From contig PMES01000024.1 of NCBI GenBank assembly GCA_003154775.1, positions 1 to 41,894 on the forward strand: a stretch of 41,894 nt of DNA. The letters are read 5' to 3'. Below the pieces are notes generated by a model. That model saw nothing but the letters and a program-made list of their open reading frames with translations. It had not been told where the DNA came from and did not search any database. The stretch is from Acidobacteriota bacterium (GTDB lineage: Bacteria; Acidobacteriota; Terriglobia; Acidiferrales; UBA7541). The position numbers and the translations under genes were made by a program. This document shows positions 1-6,642 of the stretch, one piece after another; within the stretch, counting starts at the first letter, position 1; each line of letters starts with the position of its first letter.

Positions 1-423
1 CTCGTGACGAACTTGGGCTAGTTCCCAGCAGTAAACAGTCCCCTTGGTGCCCGCGAGCTTATGGAGGGCTTGCAAGCGGAACCCATTTTGGGGTTGCTCA
101 TTCGCGCTGGCGATGCGTTCATAGTTCTTGGACATATCTGTGACTGGCCCAGAACCTCGCAAAAGGATGATAAACCCAGACGGAGAGTGGAGTAAGCGGA
201 ACCTGGAAGCTTCTCTGATGAGGCCCACGTGATCCCTGGTTGAGTCTTGGACCCACATATCCCATGGGACATGGATTAAGTGGCCTTCAAACAAAGTGGT
301 TTGTCCAAATATTAGGTGCGAAAGCACGCCAACTGGTGCGGTCCAGAATTGGAGGAGAAGCCACGCCATCACGCCAACGAACAGAATGCCTAATGCGACA
401 AGATTTGAGCGCTTGCATTTCAT
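1..423 (-). CDS. Membrane-anchored protein of unknown function, N-terminal part (runs off the left edge)
   Basis: Reading leftward from an ATG at 423, the frame stays open for 141 codons to the window edge, so only the N-terminus is present. Residues 2-5 are polar/basic (KCKR), followed by a hydrophobic stretch at about 7-25 (LVALGILFVGVMAWLLLQF), which looks like an uncleaved membrane anchor or a signal peptide. The rest (WDMWVQDSTRDHVGLIREAS, then FIILLRG) reads like a folded soluble domain. A purine-rich GAGGG lies about 8 bases before the start. I do not recognise the family. It faces away from the rest of the window, with the IS110 remnant 5' of it. Confidence 0.6.
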   Translation of the reverse strand, partial: MKCKRSNLVALGILFVGVMAWLLLQFWTAPVGVLSHLIFGQTTLFEGHLIHVPWDMWVQDSTRDHVGLIREASRFRLLHSPSGFIILLRGSGPVTDMSKNYERIASANEQPQNGFRLQALHKLAGTKGTVYCWELAQVRHE

Positions 424-575
424 GTGTTCCACCCTCTGTTTCGAATCTCGTTCACGTGTCGGTAAACATCCAATGCTAAGAAGATGCAGCGCGCCGAAGG
501 AACGTTCCGAGGCTGATTGGATGACTGCGTCGGCTCCTATTCCCAAGTAGACTTGGTAGCTGTTAGACGACCAAG

Positions 576-596
576 GCTCGGAAAAAGGAGCCGAGC
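576..596 (+). promoter_or_regulatory. Hairpin holding the ribosome binding site of the IS110 transposase stub in its loop
   Basis: GCTCGG at 576-581 pairs exactly with CCGAGC at 591-596. The 9-base loop AAAAAGGAG contains the Shine-Dalgarno sequence for the ATG at 598. A loop-borne SD could tune transposase translation. Seen in sequence; the regulatory role is inferred. Confidence 0.35.
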
Positions 597-597
597 G

Positions 598-804
598 ATG
601 ATCATTATAGGTTGTGATTTTCACACACGCTACCAACAGATTGCCATGGCCAACGACGAAACAGGAGAGTTGCTTCTCGAGCGGCGCTTGGATCACCAGA
701 GCGGCGAAGCGCATACGTTCTACCGGAATTTGCAAGGTCCGGTGCGCGTGGGTATCGAATCGACTGGTCCCATTCACTGGCGGGTGGCGCAGCCTTTGGC
801 TTGA
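598..804 (+). pseudogene. IS110-family transposase, N-terminal remnant
   Basis: The ATG at 598 follows AAAAAGGAG and encodes MIIIGCDFHTRYQQIAMA, the start of the DEDD (RuvC-like) domain of IS110 transposases, with the first catalytic Asp in GCDFH. It continues to VGIESTGPIHW, the usual second conserved block, at about 780. The similarity then stops and a TGA follows at 802-804. An intact member has roughly 300-400 residues and a C-terminal Tnp20 domain with a catalytic Ser, so over 80% is missing. No rest of the element is visible; the right side goes directly into the REP/RAYT module. This is a dead fragment that marks an old insertion or deletion. Confidence 0.8.
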
Positions 805-877
805 ATTTGGGTTGCACACGGGCAGGATACCACTTTAGAAAATAACTGGGGAGTGATAAAAGGCAAAGGAGTGGGTG

Positions 878-910
878 GCCTACCCTTTGCGGGTTGTGCA
901 AAGGGTAGGC
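878..910. repeat. REP-like palindrome, left copy
   Basis: A perfect 13-bp stem: GCCTACCCTTTGC (878-890), loop GGGTTGT, GCAAAGGGTAGGC (898-910). The same palindrome with one mismatch lies at 1493-1525 on the other side of the Y1 transposase. A pair of REP hairpins flanking a RAYT gene is the classic REPtron arrangement. Confidence 0.8.
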
Positions 911-927
911 TCTTCCTCTTTGCTTTT

Positions 928-1450
928 ATGCCGAAGAATCTCAGGCGCGTGACGGGGCGCGGCGATCTGCACTTCATTACCTTCTGCTGCTACCAGCGGC
1001 GCGCGTTGCTGGGGACGGTGCGGGCGCGAAATCTGGCGGTACAGATTTTGGGCGAAGTGCGGGCTAGGTACGGATTCGCGCTGGTGGGTTACGTGATCAT
1101 GCCGGAGCATGTGCACCTACTGATGGGGGAATCGCGGACTGCGTCTCCGGCGACGGTGGTGCAGGTGTTCAAGCAGCGGGTGTCACGCCGGATGCGGGGG
1201 AAGGAAACGCGCGGAGGCGAGGCAACTGCTGTTGCGATTCAGCGAGGGTGAGGCCGAGTTGCGGCGGTTCTGGCAGCGGCGGTATTACGATTGCAATGTG
1301 TACACACGGGCGAAGCTGAGGGAGAAGTTGGAGTACATGCACGCGAACCCGGTGAAGGAAAAGCTGGTGGCGCACCCGCGCGAGTGGCCGTGGAGCAGTT
1401 GGTCGTCCTATGCGACAGGAGAGGGACTGCTGAAGATGGACGCAGGGTAG
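928..1450 (+). pseudogene. REP-associated tyrosine transposase (RAYT, Y1_Tnp), frameshifted
   Basis: From the ATG at 928 the frame encodes MPKNLRRVTGRGDLHFITFC and then the metal-binding motif MPEHVHLLM, the HUH-like His pair of Y1/TnpA-REP enzymes. This frame ends at 1251. The C-terminal part, with FWQRRYYDCNVYT (the catalytic Tyr region) and YMHANPVKEKLVAHPREWPWSS, is in the +1 frame and ends at 1450. A one-base indel near the run of five G at 1196-1200 would join the two into one protein of about 170 residues, the normal size. RAYTs cut single-stranded DNA at REP hairpins, and matching hairpins flank this gene. It is either a recent pseudogene or a sequencing error in the G run. Confidence 0.85.
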
Positions 1451-1492
1451 AGGAAGAGAAGCGGGGGAGGAGAGAAAGAGTGAAGAGCCAGA

Positions 1493-1525
1493 GCCCACCC
1501 TTTGCAGAAGGCGCAAAGGGTAGGC
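1493..1525. repeat. REP-like palindrome, right copy
   Basis: GCCCACCCTTTGC (1493-1505), loop AGAAGGC, GCAAAGGGTAGGC (1513-1525). It has the same stem and the same 7-base loop length as the copy at 878-910, with a single T-to-C difference in the left arm. Confidence 0.8.
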
Positions 1526-1571
1526 CACCCGAAGTTGCCTTAGCGCACTAAAGCTGCGCCACGCGGCTTAA

Positions 1572-1604
1572 AGTTTTAAGTTTTCAGTTATGAGTTTTAA
1601 GTTT
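1572..1604. repeat. Short A/T-rich direct repeat between the RAYT module and the EcsC gene
   Basis: AGTTTTAAGTTT occurs at 1572-1583 and again at 1593-1604 with a 9-base spacer. It lies between the 3' ends of the two flanking genes. Role unknown; it may mark the edge of the mobile module. Confidence 0.35.
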
Positions 1605-1646
1605 CCGGACAAGAGAAGAGAGACCAAGGGCACGGCCGGCTACGGC

Positions 1647-2342
1647 TTATGCGATTTCCGCGGAATCGGGCGAAAAATCACGGCGGGCATACGAAGCGCG
1701 TTCGGCCAAGTGCTTTTCGCGCAGGTGGCGCTGTACGCGACGGCCCCACGATCTTACGAAGGTGTAATTCAGAGCGCCGCCAATGGCCGAGCTGGCCAAA
1801 GGCACCATACGCCCCACCCACTTCTCCGCGCTTTCTTCGCCGATGCGCACAGCCAGCCGGCCTGCCAGGCGCGGCGCCAGTTTCTCCACCATTTGCTTTT
1901 CCGCGAGGTCCTTGCTGAAGTCGATTCCGGCGGCCGCAGCCGCCGCCATCCACAATTCAATGCGCTGGTCGCTCCCTTTTTCTTCAAAGCCGTAAAGAAG
2001 GCAAAGGCGCTGAATCAATCGCAAGGTGATGACCGTCAGCAAGCTGGCGTCTGGCAGCAGCGTCATTATGCCACCCAGGCCAAATCCGGCTCCCTGAGCC
2101 AAAGCCAGGCGCTGCGCGTCATGGATCAGGCGATCGGCGATGGCGTCCAGCTTATCCAGGGGTACATCTTTCATGCGCCCGAAGTGGGGCACCCACAACT
2201 GGTGTTTCTGGGCCAAGTACTTACGGAAGTCCTCGGGGTCGATCTCGACGGAGCGCAGTCCCCGCAACATGCCAAAGCGCAGGAACCTCCCGAAGGTTCT
2301 CCCTGCGAGCGACTTGGGTAACCGCGCCATGGGCTTAAGCAT
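1647..2342 (-). CDS. EcsC-family protein
   Basis: The product has about 231 residues from the ATG at 2342. Alternatives are TTG at 2366 or ATG at 2330; none has a strong SD. The centre carries the Gly-rich amphipathic segment GAGFGLGGIMTLLPDASLLT followed by LRLIQRLCLLYGFE, as in the EcsC family named after the third gene of the Bacillus Ecs locus. A second Gly/Ala segment (PLASSAIGGALNYTFVRSWG) is near the C-terminus. EcsC proteins are thought to associate with membranes, but their biochemical role is unsettled. It is transcribed away from the small gene at 2479, and the 110-bp space between them contains a promoter for the rightward gene. Family call is fairly sure; function is not. Confidence 0.75.
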   Translation of the reverse strand: MLKPMARLPKSLAGRTFGRFLRFGMLRGLRSVEIDPEDFRKYLAQKHQLWVPHFGRMKDVPLDKLDAIADRLIHDAQRLALAQGAGFGLGGIMTLLPDASLLTVITLRLIQRLCLLYGFEEKGSDQRIELWMAAAAAAGIDFSKDLAEKQMVEKLAPRLAGRLAVRIGEESAEKWVGRMVPLASSAIGGALNYTFVRSWGRRVQRHLREKHLAERASYARRDFSPDSAEIA

Positions 2343-2438
2343 CCTATGGCGTTTAGAGCCGGTCAAGGAGCGTTACGTTGCATGCAACGGACCGAGGGGA
2401 CTATTGACCTGCTCGCGGCATCAGGACTGATGTCCTAC

Positions 2439-2466
2439 TTGACGCGGAACGCGATTTAGGTAAACT
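2439..2466 (+). promoter_or_regulatory. Sigma-70-like promoter for the small protein at 2479
   Basis: TTGACG at 2439-2444, a 16-base spacer, and TAAACT at 2461-2466. The predicted start of transcription at about 2473 leaves almost no leader before the ATG at 2479, which also lacks an SD, so the message may be near-leaderless. Confidence 0.45.
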
Positions 2467-2478
2467 GCGCTTTTCGAT

Positions 2479-2766
2479 ATGGCGACACTCGCTCCATGCA
2501 TGCCCGCCGAAATCACTACGGACCTGGACTTTCCGCAGCGTGAAGCGGCCTTTTTCTATGGGCTTTTCCTGCGCGGGCATTCCGCGGAGAGGCTGCGGCA
2601 GGATATCGAAGTGCCCCCCGCGGTGTTGGCCAAGTGGCACCGGGAAGTGGAGCGCGAGCCGCACCTCCGGGATATGCTGAGCCGCATGGTGGAATACCGC
2701 CGGCACGTTTTGGCCATTTTCGATTTGCTGATCGGTTGTGAAGTGCAAAACCGCCGCGTCCAGTAG
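2479..2766 (+). CDS. Small conserved-looking protein of unknown function (95 aa)
   Basis: The protein is helical and charged, with no signal peptide or membrane segment. Residues about 32-52 (GHSAERLRQDIEVPPAVLAKWHRE) have the spacing of a helix-turn-helix, comparable to homeodomain-like transposase or sigma-factor HTHs: Arg/Leu-rich helix, Pro-Pro turn, then a helix with K-W-H. It could bind DNA, but this is weak. The ATG at 2479 is used because a promoter sits just before it; an ATG at 2500 is the alternative. Codon use matches its neighbours, which supports a real gene. I do not recognise a named family. Confidence 0.6.
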   Translation: MATLAPCMPAEITTDLDFPQREAAFFYGLFLRGHSAERLRQDIEVPPAVLAKWHREVEREPHLRDMLSRMVEYRRHVLAIFDLLIGCEVQNRRVQ

Positions 2767-2922
2767 AACGTCCTCCCCGCGCGACCCTCGTTCAAGACTC
2801 CTTCCTCCCTTCGACGTGAATCCTCCCGCTGCGATTTCAGCATCGCAGGCAACTTACGGGCATCCTTGCCCCGTCTAACTAGAAACGGGGCCAAGTCTCT
2901 TCGAATGAACAAGATTACTGAA

Positions 2923-2951
2923 TTGACGCCGTCTGTCCGTAGGATTAGAAT
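2923..2951 (+). promoter_or_regulatory. Strong sigma-70-like promoter for the GWxTD gene
   Basis: TTGACG (2923-2928), exactly 17 bases, TAGAAT (2946-2951). Each hexamer matches consensus at five of six positions. Transcription would start near 2958, 17 bases before the ATG at 2975. It probably drives 2975-6457 together. Confidence 0.6.
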
Positions 2952-2974
2952 CCAGAGGTCGTAAGGGTGTCTCA

Positions 2975-4687
2975 ATGTCAAAGATTGTTCGGACCTTTTC
3001 CGCCTATCTAACGAGTTTCGCGTTTCTCGCCTTGCCTGTGTGCGCACAGCAGGTGCAACAACCTCAGGATCCCGGAGCGCAACTTCCTCCTGCAAATCAA
3101 AAGCTGACCAAAGAACAAAAGCAAAAAATGAGGAAGACCCTCAAGGAGTTGGAGGGTCCTTACCGGACCTGGCTGAACGAGGATGTCATCTACATCATCG
3201 CGCCGGAAGAGCGCAGCGCCTTTCTCCAGCTGGAAACGAACGAAGAACGCGAGCAGTTCATCGAACAATTCTGGTTGCGCCGCAGCAGCAACCCGGATCT
3301 GCCGGACAATGACTTCAAGGAAGAGCACTATCGCCGCATCGCGTACGCCAACGAGCATTTCGCTTCCGGCATTCCAGGATGGAAGACGGATCGCGGGCGC
3401 ATCTACATCATCTGGGGCAAGCCCGACGAAATCGAATCACACCCCACCGGCGGCACCTGGGATCGCCCCCAAGACGAAGGTGGCGGGTCTACGACGACGT
3501 ATCCGTGGGAAACATGGCGATACCGGTATCTGGAAGGGATTCAGGAAAACGTAGTGTTGGAGTTTGTGGATCCCAGCGGTTCGGGCGAATATCACATGAC
3601 CATGGATCCGTCCGAGAAGGACGCCTTGACCAATGTTCCCAACGCCGGCCTGAGCGATTTGGAATCCATGGGCATGGCATCGAAAGCCGACCGGTTCAGC
3701 CGCTCCGATGGCACGACTCTTCCGACGACCATGGGCGGAACACCATCCAGCCTGAACGAGTTCACCCGGCTCGAACTCTACGCCAAGGTGCAGCGGCCGC
3801 CGGATGTAAAGTACAAGGACCTGGAAGCGCTGGTGACTTCGCGGATGGTGCGCGATCAGCTCCATTTCACGTATCGCACCGATTTCATGAAAGTAACGAG
3901 CGACACTGTTCTGGTGCCCGTCACGGTGCAGATTCCCAACCACCAACTGCAATTCAAATCCAAGGACGGTGTGCACTCCGCTTCGATGAACATTTTCGGG
4001 CGTGTCAGCACGCTGACCGGCCGCACCGTACAGACCTTTGAAGATTCCGTCAGCAAGGATTTTCCAGACTCGCTCTTCCAGCAGTCCGTGAAGCTTTCTT
4101 CCATTTATCAAAAGGCGCTGCCGTTGCGTCCCGGATTGTACCGCCTGGACCTGGTCATCAAGGACGTGGAAAGCGGCAATGTTGGCGTCGTGAACGCGCG
4201 CCTCGCTGTGCCCCGCTACGAGGATGAAAAGCTGGATGCCAGTACCTTGATTCTCGCGGACCAGATCGAGCATGTCCCTGCGAAGCAAATTGGCACGGGC
4301 CAGTTTGTTCTGGGTTCTTCCAAAGTGCGGCCGCGCCTGGACGGCGATTTCACCAACGCCGACAAGCTGGGCATCTATCTTCAGGTGTACAACCTGAAAC
4401 CCGACGAGAAGACCCACAAGTCCAATGCCACTTTTGTGTACACCGTGAAGAAGGGCAACGAGCAGGTCATGCAGTTCAAGGAGACGTCGGAGGAAATGAA
4501 GCAGACTGGCGATCAGGTCACCATCGAACGCCTGCTCCCTCTAGCAACCCTGGCGCCGGGTAAGTATACTCTCGAGGTCAGCGCCACCGACGCAGTATCG
4601 CAAAACAGCATTTCGCGGTCGGCTGACTTTTCGATCAGGAACCCTTTGGAACCCAAGACTGCGGCGAACGCTACGCCGGGGAGGTAA
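2975..4687 (+). CDS. GWxTD domain-containing secreted protein
   Basis: The product has 570 residues. Residues 1-24 form a signal peptide (basic start, hydrophobic core SAYLTSFAFLALPVCA, then Gln-rich QQVQQPQ). A GWxTD domain follows, with EQFIEQFWLRRSSNP, then G135-W-K-T-D139 and GRIYIIWGKPDEIESHP. The C-terminal two thirds look like beta-rich repeats (residues about 250-560), ending in a PGKYTLEVSATD segment typical of an Ig-like fold. GWxTD proteins are frequent in Acidobacteria and other deep Gram-negative groups; their activity is not established. The stop lies 6 bases before the GTG of the outer-membrane protein, so the two are probably co-translated and may act together in the envelope. 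Confidence 0.85.
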   Translation: MSKIVRTFSAYLTSFAFLALPVCAQQVQQPQDPGAQLPPANQKLTKEQKQKMRKTLKELEGPYRTWLNEDVIYIIAPEERSAFLQLETNEEREQFIEQFWLRRSSNPDLPDNDFKEEHYRRIAYANEHFASGIPGWKTDRGRIYIIWGKPDEIESHPTGGTWDRPQDEGGGSTTTYPWETWRYRYLEGIQENVVLEFVDPSGSGEYHMTMDPSEKDALTNVPNAGLSDLESMGMASKADRFSRSDGTTLPTTMGGTPSSLNEFTRLELYAKVQRPPDVKYKDLEALVTSRMVRDQLHFTYRTDFMKVTSDTVLVPVTVQIPNHQLQFKSKDGVHSASMNIFGRVSTLTGRTVQTFEDSVSKDFPDSLFQQSVKLSSIYQKALPLRPGLYRLDLVIKDVESGNVGVVNARLAVPRYEDEKLDASTLILADQIEHVPAKQIGTGQFVLGSSKVRPRLDGDFTNADKLGIYLQVYNLKPDEKTHKSNATFVYTVKKGNEQVMQFKETSEEMKQTGDQVTIERLLPLATLAPGKYTLEVSATDAVSQNSISRSADFSIRNPLEPKTAANATPGR

Positions 4688-4693
4688 ACCGAC

Positions 4694-6457
4694 GTGAAGC
4701 ACGGCCCTCTCCTGTGCTTCGGAGTATTGTTAGCTTCCGCTATGGGTGTGAGCTGGGGCGCTCTTCCTGCAACGGCGCAAACTTCCCCGAAGCCTTCCTC
4801 TGGGACGGTGTCCGGCGTGGTGCGAGACTCCGCCGGCATTCCACAGCTTGGCGCAACCGTGGAAATGTTCTCGGAGGCGCCGGGCGTCCTTGTTGCGCGC
4901 CAGTTCCTGACAAATACGCAAGGCATTTTCAAGGGCGATAAACTCGCGCCGGGTTTCTATACGGTTCGCGTGACGCTGGCCGGATTCCTGCCCAGTCTTG
5001 AGAAGCACATCCGCATCTCCTCGAATCTGAGCACCGTGGTGCGCGTCCAGTTGGAATCCATGTTCGCGTCGGTCGAGCAACTCCGCCGGCCGCCCACCAA
5101 CGGCGCTGCGGAGCCTGACGATTGGAAATGGGTATTGCGTTCCGCTCCGGGATTGCGCCCCGTACTCCAGTGGACTGAAGACAGCGCTCTCTCCGCTTCC
5201 ACCATCGTGATGGAAACGAACACGTACGGTCCACACGGCCGCGTTGAACTCACCAACGGCGCGCGACGTCCCGGCTCCGTTTCCAGCGTTGGCGCCGCGC
5301 CAGGCACTTCTTTTGCCTACGATCAACCCATCGACCGTTACAATCGCATCGTCTTTGCAGGACAGGTCAGCTATGACCAGGACTCTCCCGCTGGCGGCCT
5401 TGCCGCGATTTGGCTGCCTACCGGCTCATCGGCTACGGGGCCGCAGAGCACCATCGTACTTCGCGAAGCAAAAATTGGGCCGGAGGGTCCGACCTTCCGG
5501 GGCGTGCGTCTCGATCAAAGTGGATCGCTGGCCTTTGGCGAGCGCTTCCTGTTGCGCGTTGGCGGCGAATATGTTCTTGTGGGCGCCGGCTCTCCCGCGT
5601 GGAGCGTGCGACCGCGCTTGAAGTTGGAATCCCGGCTTGCTGCCAACTGGTATTTGGATTTGATCTACGCCGCTCTGCCCAACAGTGGCGTCCCAAGTGA
5701 CACCCTCGCTTCCGATCTCAGCGGTGCGAGCGCTCCCGGCAATTTGACCAACGCCCTCAATCAACTCGATACCTTCCCGGCACTGCTTTGGCGCAACGGC
5801 CGGCCCGTTCTGGAGAATGGCCAGCACGAAGAAATGGCTTTGGAACACAAGATGGGAAGCCGGGGCGTCCTCCAGGTGGCTGCCTTCCACGAGGACAATC
5901 GTGACGTCGCCCTTTACGGCCGCGGCATGGACCTGCCTTCCTCGGAGTTTATCCAGGATTACTACTCGAAAGGATTTGCTTACGACGGGGGATCCTCTTC
6001 GGACTGGGGCGCGCGCCTGGCCCTGCGGCAAAAGATCACCGACGACGTGGAATTCGCGACCGTCTATGCGTTCGCGGGTGCGCTCGTCCCTGCAAGTGAG
6101 GCCGACGGAGTGCTGCGCGAGGCACTCCGCACGATGCCGCGGCACTCTCTCGCCGCCAAGGTCAGCGCCAAGGTTCCCCGGTCGGGCAGCAGCCTCAGCG
6201 CTGGTTACAAGTGGGTGAGCGGCATGAGCGTGTCTCGCGTGGACCCCTACGGTGAGAGCATCTACCAGATCAACCCCTACCTGTACATCGGTATTCGCCA
6301 GCCTCTGCCGAAGTTTGCCCTGGGGCGTTGGGAAGCCAACGCAGAATGCGACAACCTGTTTGCGCAAGGCTATGTGCCCCTGAGCACACCGGAAGGTTCG
6401 GTGCTCCTGGTGCCCGCATTTCGAAGCTTCCGAGGGGGTTTGAGCCTGCAATTCTAG
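4694..6457 (+). CDS. Carboxypeptidase-regulatory-like domain / outer-membrane beta-barrel protein
   Basis: GTG start at 4694, with GAGG nine bases upstream that also overlaps the end of the previous gene. The 587-residue product starts with a signal peptide (residues 1-28, ending PATAQ). A transthyretin-like carboxypeptidase-regulatory domain spans about 35-110 (GTVSGVVRDSAGIPQLGATV, then GFYTVRVTLAGF). From about 170 on, alternating hydrophobic and aromatic strands end in RSFRGGLSLQF; a terminal Phe is the usual BAM signal of outer-membrane barrels. It resembles TonB-dependent-receptor-like proteins without an obvious plug, and is shorter than the roughly 1000 residues common for such acidobacterial receptors. 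Its ligand is unknown. Pairing with a GWxTD protein suggests a shared envelope role. Confidence 0.75.
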   Translation: MKHGPLLCFGVLLASAMGVSWGALPATAQTSPKPSSGTVSGVVRDSAGIPQLGATVEMFSEAPGVLVARQFLTNTQGIFKGDKLAPGFYTVRVTLAGFLPSLEKHIRISSNLSTVVRVQLESMFASVEQLRRPPTNGAAEPDDWKWVLRSAPGLRPVLQWTEDSALSASTIVMETNTYGPHGRVELTNGARRPGSVSSVGAAPGTSFAYDQPIDRYNRIVFAGQVSYDQDSPAGGLAAIWLPTGSSATGPQSTIVLREAKIGPEGPTFRGVRLDQSGSLAFGERFLLRVGGEYVLVGAGSPAWSVRPRLKLESRLAANWYLDLIYAALPNSGVPSDTLASDLSGASAPGNLTNALNQLDTFPALLWRNGRPVLENGQHEEMALEHKMGSRGVLQVAAFHEDNRDVALYGRGMDLPSSEFIQDYYSKGFAYDGGSSSDWGARLALRQKITDDVEFATVYAFAGALVPASEADGVLREALRTMPRHSLAAKVSAKVPRSGSSLSAGYKWVSGMSVSRVDPYGESIYQINPYLYIGIRQPLPKFALGRWEANAECDNLFAQGYVPLSTPEGSVLLVPAFRSFRGGLSLQF

Positions 6458-6585
6458 GTGCGTGTGAGCTTCTGAAAAGTTGTATTTGCCCTACCAGAAA
6501 GTGGAAGTCGCTTCGCCGGAACCCGCCCTGGCTTTGGAAGTGATTGAATCATAAGCACTTGATATGATGACAACCTACCAAAGAT

Positions 6586-6616
6586 TGGAAGACGAGTTGC
6601 ACACTAAATATTAGTG
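6586..6616 (+). promoter_or_regulatory. Candidate sigma-54 promoter with a palindrome at the predicted start site
   Basis: TGG at 6586-6588 and TTGC at 6597-6600 place GG and GC exactly 10 bases apart, the invariant -24/-12 spacing. The middle of the -24 box matches poorly (AAGA instead of CACG). Transcription would begin near 6612. A perfect palindrome CACTAA-ATA-TTAGTG (6602-6616) covers that point and could be an operator. The ATG of the kinase is 30 bases downstream. The next gene but one encodes an NtrC-type regulator, so self-activation is plausible but unproven. Confidence 0.4.
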
Positions 6617-6642
6617 ACGGAGTCTGTCAGCCGGCCTGAGCC

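Noticed and set aside
5426-6451. 341-codon minus-strand frame opposite the outer-membrane protein
   Set aside because: The plus frame has a signal peptide, a regulatory domain and a C-terminal Phe; the antisense frame shows none of these.
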